34,448 nt of DNA from Spirochaetaceae bacterium (GCA_028821475.1 JAPPGB010000044.1:1-34448); one strand, 5' to 3'; shown: positions 23,087 through 30,900, counted from the first letter of the stretch. Numbers and translations are program-made. Notes: generated by a model not told the origin, from the sequence alone.

Positions 23087-25111
23087 GTGACTCTATTCAT
23101 GAATCGATTGCTGGCGCTCGGCCTGGTAATGGCGGCGCCGGCGATGCTGATGGCCGGCGGCGAGTCCGACAGCGGGACGGCCAGTTCCGGCGCCGTCGCG
23201 ATGGCGGCACCCGGCCAGTTCAGCGAGGCGCCGATGCTGGCGGCCATGGTGGCGGCCGGCGAGTTGCCGCCGCTGGAGGAGCGCATCGCCGCCGATCCGG
23301 TGGTGCAGGAAATGCTCGCCGACGGCGTCGGCAAGTACGGCGGCACGCTGCGGGTGTCGGACGCCACCGGTGCGATGAACCGGCGCGGCCACGAGATGAC
23401 CAACCAGGAGGTGGACATCTATCTGCTCAAGATGCACCAGGAGACGCGCGAGATCCTGCCCAACATCGCCAAGGGCTACGACGTGTCGGCCGACGGCCTC
23501 ACGGTGACCCTGGAGCTGCGCCCCGGTACCAAGTGGTCCAACGGCGACCCGTTCATCGTCGACGACATCATGTTCGTGATGGAGGACCTGCGCTGGGATG
23601 ACCGCGTCGATCCCGGCTGGCGCCCCAACGAGACGCCGCCCACCGCGACCAGCCTCACCAAGATCGACGACTACACGCTGCAGTTCAACCTGTCGGCCCG
23701 GGACCACGTTATTATTCCCGGCTGGACCACCTGGAAGGGCGGCAACTACGTGCAGTACGCGCCGAGCACGTTCCTGAAGCAGTGGCACATCCGCTACAAC
23801 TCGGACGCCCAGAAGCTGGCCGAGGAAGAGGGTTTCGAGACCTGGGCCGAGGCGGTGGTCGCGCACTGGGACATCGTGGTCGGCGTCGGCCTGCTGGAGA
23901 CGCCCACCATGTTCCCGTGGGTGCCCAAGGAGATCGGCGCGCAGGCGGAGATCTGGGAGCGCAACGCCTACTTCTGGAAGGTCGACCCGGCCGGCCAGCA
24001 GCTTCCCTACATCGACCGCGTGCTGTCCACGCCCAACGCCGACGTGGAGGTGTTCAACCTCAAGGCGATCGCCGGCGAGGTGGACTGGGCCATCGCGCAG
24101 ACCAACTTCGCGTCGCTGCCCGACTACAAGGAGAACGAGGATCGCGGCAACTACAAGATCACGCTCGTTCCCGGTGTCGACGTGGGCCGCGCATTCGGCT
24201 TCAACCCCACCTACAAGGATGAGAAGTACCGTGCCCTGTTCCACGACGTGCGTTTCCGGCGCGCCATGTCGGTGGCGCTCGACCGCGACGAACTGAACGA
24301 GGTGTACTTCCTCGGTCTCGGCCGCCCGACCGCGGCCACCATCCACTCCGACGCCCGCTTCTACCGACCCGAGTGGCAGACCCTGTGGGCCACCTACGAT
24401 CCCGATCTGGCCAACCAGCTCCTCGACGAGGTCGGCCTCGACGGGCGCGACCGCGACGGCTTCCGGACCTTCCCGGACGGCTCCAACCTGACCATCCAGG
24501 TTGCCGCCCGCACCGGCGGTTCGGTGGACATCAGCAAGCTGTTCGAGATCGAGATCGCGCAATGGGGCGATGTCGGACTGCGCGTGGTGCCGCGCCTGGT
24601 GGACAACGCCGCCTGGGGCGAGAACCGCGAACAGGACGAGTTCATGCTGCAGCCGGGCGTCATCGACGCCATCACCGAGTTCTGGAACTGGATCAACGAC
24701 GGTGCCGGTTCCGGCGGCGTCGGCCTGCACGGCGACTTCAACATGGCCGGCAGCTACGACATCTGGGAGACCGCGCGCGTGGCGATCGAACGCGGCGAGC
24801 GCAAGCTGGAGGACTACGGCGGCGAGTTGCCCGGCACCGAGCCGCCCGAGGAGTGGAAGCGCTACTTCCAGTGGCAGCGCGATTTCGGGGCATCCGAATT
24901 CGGCACCCCCGAATGGGTCGAGATCGCGCAGAAGATGTACGACTGGACCGGCGACAACGTGTTCGTCATCGGCACCGTCGGCGAGGCGCCCGCGGTCCTG
25001 CTCACCAGCCAGGACCTGCGCAACGTGCCGACCGAGTTCCCGGTCTCCAACACCGACTGGAAGGGCAACCTGATGTACTGGGCCGACCAACTCTGGTTCG
25101 ACCGCGAATAG
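23087..25111 (+). CDS. ABC transporter peptide-binding protein, family 5 (Opp/Dpp type)
   Basis: A 674-residue periplasmic substrate-binding protein of the SBP family 5. The signal segment NRLLALGLVMAAPAMLMAGG is cut probably after MLMA; there is no lipobox Cys. GGTLRVSDATG, DGLTVTLELRPGTKWSNGDPFIVDDIMFVMED and VRFRRAMSVALDRDELNEVYF are family landmarks. Such proteins deliver oligopeptides or other solutes to DppB/DppC-type permeases, here encoded 2.9 kb downstream. AGGAGG (23073-23078) lies 8 bases before GTG 23087, which fixes the start. An ATG-AAG-TGA mini-frame (23082-23090) overlaps that GTG. The gene ends in a strong terminator. Confidence 0.93.
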   Translation: MTLFMNRLLALGLVMAAPAMLMAGGESDSGTASSGAVAMAAPGQFSEAPMLAAMVAAGELPPLEERIAADPVVQEMLADGVGKYGGTLRVSDATGAMNRRGHEMTNQEVDIYLLKMHQETREILPNIAKGYDVSADGLTVTLELRPGTKWSNGDPFIVDDIMFVMEDLRWDDRVDPGWRPNETPPTATSLTKIDDYTLQFNLSARDHVIIPGWTTWKGGNYVQYAPSTFLKQWHIRYNSDAQKLAEEEGFETWAEAVVAHWDIVVGVGLLETPTMFPWVPKEIGAQAEIWERNAYFWKVDPAGQQLPYIDRVLSTPNADVEVFNLKAIAGEVDWAIAQTNFASLPDYKENEDRGNYKITLVPGVDVGRAFGFNPTYKDEKYRALFHDVRFRRAMSVALDRDELNEVYFLGLGRPTAATIHSDARFYRPEWQTLWATYDPDLANQLLDEVGLDGRDRDGFRTFPDGSNLTIQVAARTGGSVDISKLFEIEIAQWGDVGLRVVPRLVDNAAWGENREQDEFMLQPGVIDAITEFWNWINDGAGSGGVGLHGDFNMAGSYDIWETARVAIERGERKLEDYGGELPGTEPPEEWKRYFQWQRDFGASEFGTPEWVEIAQKMYDWTGDNVFVIGTVGEAPAVLLTSQDLRNVPTEFPVSNTDWKGNLMYWADQLWFDRE

Positions 25112-25129
25112 CCTTTCCCGCAACCTGAC

Positions 25130-25168
25130 GATGAGGGCCGGCCGCCAAATGGCCGGCCCTCATCTTTC
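25130..25168 (+). terminator. Rho-independent terminator after the binding-protein gene
   Basis: A perfect 14-base stem (GATGAGGGCCGGCC at 25130-25143 with GGCCGGCCCTCATC at 25151-25164) encloses the 7-base loop GCCAAAT and is followed by a short T run. It lies 18 bases after the stop codon at 25111. It should stop most transcription before the inserted small genes and the permeases, so the permeases probably use another promoter or a small read-through. Confidence 0.9.
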
Positions 25169-25251
25169 GCACCCCTCCGTAGTGCGCCAGCGTCAGTTGC
25201 CATCGATGCATGTTCGCGCTACAAAGGATGCGACAGGAGCCTGAACTGCCA

Positions 25252-25611
25252 ATGCGTCTCCAGATCAGTCCTCGGAACCACGAGCACATCAACCGCAAGA
25301 TCTCCTCTGGGCGCTATGGTTCTGCCGATGACGTGCTCCAGGCGGCGCTGGCTTTGCTCGACGAACGCGAAGCAGCGCTGGCCGGGGAGCTTCGTGACGT
25401 GCAGGAACAGGTGGAGAACGCCACCGCACAAGCGGATGCCGGCGAACTGGTTCCCGCGGCGGAGGTATTCGCCGAACTCCGGCACCGCACAGCCGCTTGG
25501 CGGGAGTTGGCACTCCCAGCTCGCTGGAAACAGCAAACACGGAGCATCGGCGATGGAGCCGGCGGTGGTTGTAGCCGCTCGTCGTGGTCAGACGCTACAT
25601 CCTGCCGATAG
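25252..25611 (+). CDS. ParD-like ribbon-helix-helix antitoxin
   Basis: A 119-codon frame whose first 85 residues match type II ParD antitoxins: LQISPRNHEHINRKISSGRYGSADDVLQAALALLDEREAAL, a short beta strand plus two helices for DNA binding, then an acidic toxin-binding helix (LRDVQEQVENATAQADAGELVPA). The last 30 or so residues (from about WKQQTRSIGDG) are Ser/Gly/Arg-rich and not family-like; ParD proteins normally end near 85 residues, so the 3' end has probably shifted frame or been replaced. The ATG at 25252 fits the family start. The expected ParE toxin downstream is reduced to a stub. Confidence 0.75.
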   Translation: MRLQISPRNHEHINRKISSGRYGSADDVLQAALALLDEREAALAGELRDVQEQVENATAQADAGELVPAAEVFAELRHRTAAWRELALPARWKQQTRSIGDGAGGGCSRSSWSDATSCR

Positions 25612-25622
25612 AGAAACGATGA
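25584..25622 (+). pseudogene. ParE toxin stub (12 residues)
   Basis: Overlapping the ParD end by 28 bases, a GTG at 25584 opens the peptide VVRRYILPIEKR and then stops. ParE toxins commonly begin with a similar R-Y-x-L-S/T-P strand, and the overlap with parD is the usual arrangement. The rest of the toxin (about 80 residues) is missing. The match is short, so the identification rests mainly on position. Confidence 0.35.
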
Positions 25623-25768
25623 TCGCCGTGTTGCTGGCCTGCGCGACGATATTGGTGGTGATCGGCGCCGTTTGCTGGTGGGCCGACTATCGAACCCGCT
25701 TGCAGGGGAGACGCACTGATGTTCCAGGACCCGAAGACACGGGCGACTGGAAGGATGTTCCGTTCTAA
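25619..25768 (+). CDS. Small single-pass membrane protein, unknown
   Basis: A 49-residue open frame starting at the ATG that overlaps the ParE stub's stop (ATGA). It encodes one strong transmembrane helix, MIAVLLACATILVVIGAVCW, followed by a polar tail ending GDWKDVPF. I do not recognise a family. The hydrophobic start and coupling to the preceding frame make it plausible as a translated gene, but it lies among gene remnants and could be chance. Confidence 0.4.
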   Translation: MIAVLLACATILVVIGAVCWWADYRTRLQGRRTDVPGPEDTGDWKDVPF

Positions 25769-25780
25769 AGGCGGGGCCGA

Positions 25781-25946
25781 CCCACGCTCATCGTTACGCA
25801 CCGCGCCGGCGCGGCTGGCCGACCGCATCCTGGTGCTGGACGGGGGGCGCATCGTCGAAGACGGCACCCACGAGCAACTCCTCGCCCGCCGTGGCCTGTA
25901 CCATCGTATGTTCACCGCCCAGGCCGCTTGGTACCGGCGGAATTGA
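25781..25946 (+). pseudogene. C-terminal remnant of an ABC exporter ATPase
   Basis: The sequence keeps only the end of an ABC-type ATPase domain of the MsbA/LmrA kind. In one frame PTLIVTHR gives the H-loop (25781-25804). After a frame change the reading continues ARLADRILVLDGGRIVEDGTHEQLL and ARRGLYHRMFTAQAAWYRRN to a stop at 25946. The Walker A, signature and Walker B motifs and the membrane domain are absent. This is a decayed fragment, not a functional gene, and shows that deletions have occurred in this stretch. Confidence 0.75.
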
Positions 25947-26008
25947 CGCCGCCCGCGGGTGAGTGCGTTAGCTTGTGAGCGTGGGGCGCTGCTGGTACGG
26001 TTGATCGC

Positions 26009-26365
26009 GTGGCGGGTTCCCGGTTCTCCACCGATGTTCTGGATCGGGCGATCGAGCGGCGGCGGCGCGCTGCCGAGCAGTTCAGGACGGCGATGAGAGC
26101 GCGCCTGGTGCAGGCGCTGGAGGCTGCCCCGGTGCCGGTCGAGCAGGCGATCATCTTCGGCTCCATAGATCGCCCCGGCCGCTTCGACGCCAATTCGGAC
26201 ATCGATGTCGCCGTCGGCGAGCTTCCGGCGCGCGACTACTTCACGCTCAAAGGCCGCCTGGAGCTTGCCCTGTGCCGGGAAGTCGACCTGGTAGAGCTCG
26301 ACCGTTGCCACTTCGCGGCGAGCATCCGGCGCACCGGAACGACATGGACGAGGCGCGCTACGTAG
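26009..26365 (+). CDS. MNT-type nucleotidyltransferase antitoxin
   Basis: A 118-residue minimal nucleotidyltransferase. The polymerase-beta-type active site is seen in AIIFGSIDRPGRFDANSDIDVAV: Gly51-Ser52 and the metal ligands Asp64 and Asp66. In HEPN/MNT toxin-antitoxin modules the MNT protein neutralises the HEPN RNase by transferring AMP to it. The GTG at 26009 is the start; the 3' end overlaps the HEPN gene by 22 bases, the typical arrangement for this pair. The C-terminal dozen residues (TGTTWTRRAT) run into the overlap. Confidence 0.85.
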   Translation: MAGSRFSTDVLDRAIERRRRAAEQFRTAMRARLVQALEAAPVPVEQAIIFGSIDRPGRFDANSDIDVAVGELPARDYFTLKGRLELALCREVDLVELDRCHFAASIRRTGTTWTRRAT

Positions 26366-26853
26366 TCTTCGCCGCCGAAGCGCGTGCTCAACTGCGGCGG
26401 ATCGCGCTCAACCACGAGCGCATCGACCACCGCGAGCGGGAGAGCGCCGTGGCAGGGCTGGAGAGTCTGGGCTACCAGCTTCACAACCTGTACGGCGCGA
26501 TCGAGGAGTTGTTCGAGCTGGTGGCGGCGTCGTTCGAGAATCAGCTTCAGGAGAATCAGCTTCAGGGTGGTGGCGGGTACCACATCGAGTTGCTCAGACG
26601 CATGACCATGGACGTCGACAAGGTGCGGCCGCGGGTGATTTCGGATCGCACCCTGAACGCGCTCAACTCGTTGCGCGGCTTCCGCCACGTGTTTCGTCAT
26701 GCCTACGGCGGAGGACTGGATCGGCGCAGGATCCGCCCTGCTTGTCGAAGACGCGCGCGCGGTGCGCGAGCCGCTCGCTGCCGAGGTGCAGGCCTTCATT
26801 GCTGCCGTGGCACCCGCCGATGCCTGACTGTCGCACGGCGAATATCACGGTAG
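26344..26853 (+). CDS. HEPN-domain toxin partner, frameshifted near its C-terminus
   Basis: A helical protein whose Rx4H ribonuclease motif of HEPN toxins is intact at residues 114-119 (RHVFRH) in LNSLRGFRHVFRHAYGG. Downstream of it the frame seems to be lost: residues from about 125 on are Arg/Cys-rich, whereas the neighbouring frame encodes a normal acidic helical tail, LLVEDARAVREPLAAEV, then QAFIAAVAPADA with a TGA at 26825-26827. A one-base deletion (or two-base insertion) around 26705-26745 would explain it. The core motif remains, so partial activity is conceivable. ENQLQ is duplicated at residues 65-74. Confidence 0.72.
   Translation: MDEARYVVFAAEARAQLRRIALNHERIDHRERESAVAGLESLGYQLHNLYGAIEELFELVAASFENQLQENQLQGGGGYHIELLRRMTMDVDKVRPRVISDRTLNALNSLRGFRHVFRHAYGGGLDRRRIRPACRRRARGARAARCRGAGLHCCRGTRRCLTVARRISR
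26536..26565 (+). repeat. 15-base tandem duplication inside the HEPN gene
   Basis: Two perfect adjacent copies of GAGAATCAGCTTCAG (26536-26550 and 26551-26565) encode ENQLQ twice in frame. Perfect identity suggests a recent slippage event. Confidence 0.9.
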
Positions 26854-26988
26854 GGGATGGGCCCTGCGTAGTCCCTGGCGACGCCGTGCGTGCCGGTGCC
26901 GAGATGCCGCCGATGCCGCCGCGGCCGGCGTGACGCTCCCCCCAGTCGGTGTATGCTGTGCTCATCAGGGTGATGAGGTGATGACGGC

Positions 26989-27318
26989 ATGAGCGGCGAC
27001 ACCCTAGCGGTGCTGGGCGTCGGAGTGACGCTGTTGGCCGCGATCCTGACGTTCGGCTTCGCGTTGCTGGGCGCGCACCGCACCACGCGGGCCACCGTGA
27101 ACGCCCGCATGGACCGCATGGATCAGCGCATGGACCGCATGGAAACGGCCTTGAACGATCTGAGGCGAGACGTGACGGATATCGACCGTCGCCTGTCGCG
27201 CATCGAAGGAGCGGTGTTGGGCCCGTGGCGCCCGGAGCCGCCCACAGAGCCACTACCGGAGCGGGACGCGCGCCAGGAGCCGGTGCCGGCGGCCGGCACC
27301 GGCAGCCCCCGGCAATAG
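26989..27318 (+). CDS. Small membrane protein with coiled coil
   Basis: A 109-residue protein with one N-terminal transmembrane helix (about residues 5-28, LAVLGVGVTLLAAILTFGFALLG). A heptad-like coiled coil (about 35-75) with the repeated MDRMDQRMDRMETALNDL pattern follows, then a Pro/Glu-rich tail. This resembles the many short anchored coiled-coil proteins of unknown function; no enzyme motif is present. TGATGAGG precedes the ATG at 26989, and a TATGCT box sits about 30 bases further upstream. Confidence 0.7.
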   Translation: MSGDTLAVLGVGVTLLAAILTFGFALLGAHRTTRATVNARMDRMDQRMDRMETALNDLRRDVTDIDRRLSRIEGAVLGPWRPEPPTEPLPERDARQEPVPAAGTGSPRQ

Positions 27319-27503
27319 ACCGCAAGCGCGTACGCGTCGCCGCGAACGACCCCGCCGCCGCCGAACCGATCATCCGCAACACCGGCACCGCATGGTACGC
27401 ACCGTAAACCTGTCGACACGTCGCCGCCGGCACGGGCGCGGACGCGCGTACCCCGATTGCGGTAGCATCGCGCCTGAGAGAGAGCGAGAGGAGGAGAATC
27501 GTC

Positions 27504-27941
27504 ATGAGCGAGTACATTCCGAGTCCGGCGCAGTGGGTGCGAGACCAGGTGGAGTTGTACGAGGGCAGCGGCGGCACCGAGGGGCTGACCCTGCGCGATA
27601 CCGGGTTGCCGGTAATCATCGTGACCCATGTCGGCAACAAGACCGGCGCCATCCGCAAGACGCCGTTGATGCGCGTGGCGGACGGTGACGGTTACGTGCT
27701 GATCGGGTCGCAGGGAGGCGCGCCCAAGAACCCGGTGTGGGTGTACAACCTGCGCGCCAACCCGGGGGTGACGATCCGCGATGCGACGGCGGTGCAGGAG
27801 ATGCGGGCGCGTGAGGTGCATGATGACCCGGAGCGGGCCAGGCTGTGGGCCCTTGCCGAGGCCGCCTTCCCGCCCTACACCGACTACCAGAACAAGACCG
27901 CGCGCCGGATTCCGGTATTCCGAGCCGAACCCGTCACCTGA
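27504..27941 (+). CDS. Deazaflavin (F420)-type nitroreductase, DDN family
   Basis: A 145-residue flavin/deazaflavin-dependent reductase of the DDN fold. Family features are the N-terminal helix AQWVRDQVELYEGSGG, the cofactor-binding LPVIIVTHVGNKTGAIRKTPLMRV, YVLIGSQGGAPKNPVWVYNLRANPGVTI and YQNKTARRIPVF. Mycobacterial relatives use cofactor F420 to reduce nitroimidazoles and quinones; others use different substrates. AGGAGG directly precedes the ATG at 27504. Whether this genome makes F420 cannot be seen here. Confidence 0.88.
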   Translation: MSEYIPSPAQWVRDQVELYEGSGGTEGLTLRDTGLPVIIVTHVGNKTGAIRKTPLMRVADGDGYVLIGSQGGAPKNPVWVYNLRANPGVTIRDATAVQEMRAREVHDDPERARLWALAEAAFPPYTDYQNKTARRIPVFRAEPVT

Positions 27942-28022
27942 GCGGCCTGTACATGCAGTAGCCGCGCGGCACCGCCCGCACTGCTTCGGTTGGTTGACCG
28001 GGGCCGGGTGCGTCGCTAAGGT

Positions 28023-28038
28023 TCCCCGTTGTCGGGGA
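28023..28038 (+). promoter_or_regulatory. Small hairpin just upstream of the permease start
   Basis: TCCCCG (28023-28028) and CGGGGA (28033-28038) can pair around a TTGT loop, ending 10 bases before the GTG start of the first permease gene and next to its weak GAAGAG ribosome site. It could affect translation, or be incidental. Confidence 0.3.
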
Positions 28039-28048
28039 TCGAAGAGCC

Positions 28049-29047
28049 GTGATTCAATACTTCATACGCCGCGTCGGCTACATGCTGGTAACCCTGCTGG
28101 GAATATCGATCCTGGCGTTCGTCATCATCCAGGCGCCGCCGGGCGACTATCTCGACATCTACATCCAGCAGCTTCGCGAGCGCGGCATCGAGACCGACCG
28201 CGAGGAACTGGCCGGCCTGGAGGCGCGCTACGGGCTCAATCAGCCGGTTCTGGTCCAGTACTTCAAGTGGATGGGCAACCTGATCACTCTTGACCTGGGC
28301 AAATCGCTGGCCACGCAACAGAGGGTGATCGACATCCTCGGCGAACGGGTGCCGCTGACCGCCATGATCACGCTGCTCACCACGGTGTTCACCTTTGCCG
28401 TGGCGATCCCGATCGGCATCTACGCCGCCACCCACCAGTACTCGCTGACCGACTACTCGGTGTCGACGCTCGGCTTCATCGGCCTGGCCACGCCCAACTT
28501 CCTGCTCGCCCTGATCCTGATGTTCCTGGCCAGCCGCTGGCTGGGGGTCAGCATCGGCGGCCTGTACTCGCCGGAGATGGTGACGGCGCCGTTCAGCCTG
28601 GCCAAGCTGTGGGACCTGATCAAGCACCTGCCGGTGCCGATCATCGTGGTGGGCACCGCCGGAACTGCGGGGCTGATCCGCATCATGCGCGCCACCATGC
28701 TCGACGAGCTGCGCAAGCAATACGTGATCACGGCGCGGTCGAAGGGCGTCGAAGAGGGGCGCTTGCTGTTCAAGTACCCGGTGCGGATCGCGGTCAATCC
28801 CCTGGTCAGCACCATCGGCTGGCTGCTGCCGGAGATCATCTCCGGGGAGACCGTCACCGCGGTCGTCCTGAGTCTGCCCACCGTGGGGCCGCTGCTGCTC
28901 ACCGCCCTGCTGCAGCAGGACATGTACCTGGCCGGCAGCATCATCATGGTGCTGAGCCTGCTCGTCGTGATCGGGACGCTGATCTCCGACATGCTGCTGG
29001 CGGTGGTCGATCCGCGCATCCGGATGGAGCGCAAGGCGGCGGCGTGA
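28049..29047 (+). CDS. Peptide ABC transporter permease, DppB/OppB type
   Basis: A 332-residue inner-membrane permease. It opens with the family signature MIQYFIRRVGYMLVTLLGISILAFVI, and six transmembrane helices follow. The EAA loop reads QYVITARSKGVEEGRLLFKYPVRIAVNPLVS, the site that contacts the ATPase. It pairs with the next gene (stop and start overlap, GTGA) to form the transmembrane channel. The GTG at 28049 fits the family N-terminus. The binding protein for this system is likely the gene at 23087, now separated by an accessory stretch. Confidence 0.95.
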   Translation: MIQYFIRRVGYMLVTLLGISILAFVIIQAPPGDYLDIYIQQLRERGIETDREELAGLEARYGLNQPVLVQYFKWMGNLITLDLGKSLATQQRVIDILGERVPLTAMITLLTTVFTFAVAIPIGIYAATHQYSLTDYSVSTLGFIGLATPNFLLALILMFLASRWLGVSIGGLYSPEMVTAPFSLAKLWDLIKHLPVPIIVVGTAGTAGLIRIMRATMLDELRKQYVITARSKGVEEGRLLFKYPVRIAVNPLVSTIGWLLPEIISGETVTAVVLSLPTVGPLLLTALLQQDMYLAGSIIMVLSLLVVIGTLISDMLLAVVDPRIRMERKAAA

Positions 29048-30180
29048 GCACGGGTCTCGACCTGCCGGTACCGGAAACCGCCGCCACCGACCAACGGCAG
29101 GAGCAGTACTTCGTCGCCTCCCAGTGGCAATTGGTGTGGCGCAAGTTCCGCCGCCACCACCTGGCGTTGCTGGGCATGAGCATCCTCGCCGTGCTCTACC
29201 TCCTGGCGGCGTTCGCCGAGTTCTTCGCCCCCTACGACAAGCTGCTGCGCAACACCGACCTGCGCTTCGCGCCGCCGCAGCGGATCCGGATCTTCGAGAA
29301 CGGCCGGCTCACCGCGCCCTTCGTGTATGGCTACACCACCGAGCGCAACCCGGAGACCTTCCGCGAGGAGTTCACGGTCGACGAGAGCCAGCGGTTCCGC
29401 GTCGGCCTGTTCGTGCGCGCCGGCGAGTACCGCCTGTGGGGCCTGTTCAAGACCGACCTGCACTTTTTCGGCACCCGCGACGAGGGCGGTTACGTGTACC
29501 TGCTCGGTACCGAGCGGCTCGGTCGCGACGTGTTGTCGCGCATCATCATCGCGTCGCGCATCTCGCTGAGCGTCGGCCTGGTAGGGGTGTTCATCGCCTT
29601 CATACTCGGCTGCCTGCTCGGCGGCCTGTCAGGCTATCTCGGCGGCTGGGTGGACAACACCATCCAGCGGCTGGTGGAGATCCTGATCTCGGTGCCCACC
29701 ATCCCGCTGTGGCTGGCGCTGAGCGCCGCCCTGCCCGCGACCTGGTCGATCGTTGCCGTCTACTTCGGCATCACGGTGATCCTGTCGCTGATCGGCTGGA
29801 CCGGGTTGGCGCGCGTGGTGCGCGGCAAGCTGCTGGAGGTGCGCGAAGCCGACTTCGTGCTCGCCGCACGCATCGCCGGCAAGCGCGAGATGCCGATCAT
29901 CCGCGAGCACCTGCTGCCCTCGTTCACCAGCTACCTGGTAGTGGACATGTCGCTGCGCATCCCGGGCATGATCCTCGGCGAAACCGCGCTGAGTTTCCTC
30001 GGTTTCGGCATTCGCCCACCGGCGGTGAGCCTCGGGTCGCTGCTGATCGATGCCCAGAACGTGGCCACCCTCACCACCCACCCGTGGATGCTGATGCCCG
30101 CGCTGCTGGTGATCGTGATCGTGCTGTGCTTCAACTTCGTCGGCGACGGCCTGCGCGACTCCGCCGACCCCTACCATTAG
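29044..30180 (+). CDS. Peptide ABC transporter permease, DppC/OppC type
   Basis: A 378-residue permease partner of the preceding gene. The N-terminal OppC segment is VWRKFRRHHLALLGMSILAVLYLLAAFAEFFAPYD. After the first transmembrane helix there is a long extracytoplasmic insertion (about residues 65-155, rich in Arg, Phe and Glu, ending YLLGTERLGRDVLSRI). Then come the core helices and the EAA loop ARIAGKREMPIIREHLLPSF. The enlarged loop is found in a subset of OppC proteins. No DppD/DppF ATPase genes follow: the next gene is on the opposite strand. Confidence 0.94.
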   Translation: MSTGLDLPVPETAATDQRQEQYFVASQWQLVWRKFRRHHLALLGMSILAVLYLLAAFAEFFAPYDKLLRNTDLRFAPPQRIRIFENGRLTAPFVYGYTTERNPETFREEFTVDESQRFRVGLFVRAGEYRLWGLFKTDLHFFGTRDEGGYVYLLGTERLGRDVLSRIIIASRISLSVGLVGVFIAFILGCLLGGLSGYLGGWVDNTIQRLVEILISVPTIPLWLALSAALPATWSIVAVYFGITVILSLIGWTGLARVVRGKLLEVREADFVLAARIAGKREMPIIREHLLPSFTSYLVVDMSLRIPGMILGETALSFLGFGIRPPAVSLGSLLIDAQNVATLTTHPWMLMPALLVIVIVLCFNFVGDGLRDSADPYH

Positions 30181-30187
30181 GCTGCTA

Positions 30188-30838
30188 TCAGGCCACCGGG
30201 ACGAAGGTGAGGTAGCGCAGCAGGGCGCCGGCGAGCGACATCAGCCGGGAGAACACTGGTACGCCGACGATGCCAAGCAGGATCAGCCCGAGCAGCAGGT
30301 AGGAGCCGAAGCGCGCGTTGTAGTGGCGGTAGGCGTCGGCGGCGCGCGCCGGCAGCAAGTGGGGCAGGATGTAGTGGCCGTCGAGCGGGCCGAGCGGGAT
30401 CAGGTTGAACAGCATCAGCAGCAGGTTGACCCGCGCCAGCAGCACGAAGAAGGTCACCGGCCCCTCGCTGAAGAACAGGTCCACGCCGGCGGCGCGCAGC
30501 AGCAGGAACAGGTTCCAGGTCACCACGGCGAGCAGCAGGTTGGCGGCCGGGCCGGCTGCGGCAATCCACAGGTCGGCGCGCGGAGTGCGGAAGTTGCGCG
30601 GGTCGGTAGGCACCGGGCGGGCGTAGCCGAAGCCGACCAGCACCACCATGGCCAGGCCCATAGGATCGATGTGGCGCACCGGGTTGAGGGTGAGCCGGCC
30701 GGCGTACTCGGCGGTGCGGTCGCCGTTCAGCTTGGCCACGTAGGCGTGGCCGAATTCGTGCACCGACAGCGATGCGATCAGCGCCGCCACCAGCAGTGCA
30801 AAGAGCAAGACCTCACCCCGAAACAGCAGCTCGATCAT
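30188..30838 (-). CDS. Site-2-type intramembrane zinc protease (M50 family)
   Basis: A 216-residue membrane metalloprotease-like protein of the M50B family with about five membrane segments. The zinc site is HEFGH (His27, Glu28, His31) near the start of the protein, and the third ligand is Asp153 in NLIPLGPLDGHYIL. NPVRHIDPMG and AAGPAANLLLAVV are also family marks. These enzymes cleave membrane-bound substrates, often anti-sigma factors. The gene begins with MIELLFRGEVLLF. That sequence is repeated in two short frames upstream, and its ATG overlaps the stop of the second (ATGA), so its translation probably depends on the upstream frames. Confidence 0.9.
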   Translation of the reverse strand: MIELLFRGEVLLFALLVAALIASLSVHEFGHAYVAKLNGDRTAEYAGRLTLNPVRHIDPMGLAMVVLVGFGYARPVPTDPRNFRTPRADLWIAAAGPAANLLLAVVTWNLFLLLRAAGVDLFFSEGPVTFFVLLARVNLLLMLFNLIPLGPLDGHYILPHLLPARAADAYRHYNARFGSYLLLGLILLGIVGVPVFSRLMSLAGALLRYLTFVPVA

Positions 30839-30900
30839 CGCGACTCAAGCCCTCCAACAGAGAACAGCAGCACTTCGCCCCGGAACAGCAACTCGATCAT
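30835..30900 (-). CDS. 21-codon frame, repeat unit 2
   Basis: ATG at 30898-30900, 21 codons and TGA at 30835-30837. The peptide starts MIELLFRGEVLLF, identical to the first 13 residues of the M50 protease encoded immediately downstream, then SVGGLESR. Its stop overlaps the M50 start codon and its own start overlaps the stop of unit 1. It may be a translated leader that couples M50 expression to upstream translation, or the remnant of a deleted duplicate protease gene. Expression is not proven. Confidence 0.5.
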   Translation of the reverse strand: MIELLFRGEVLLFSVGGLESR

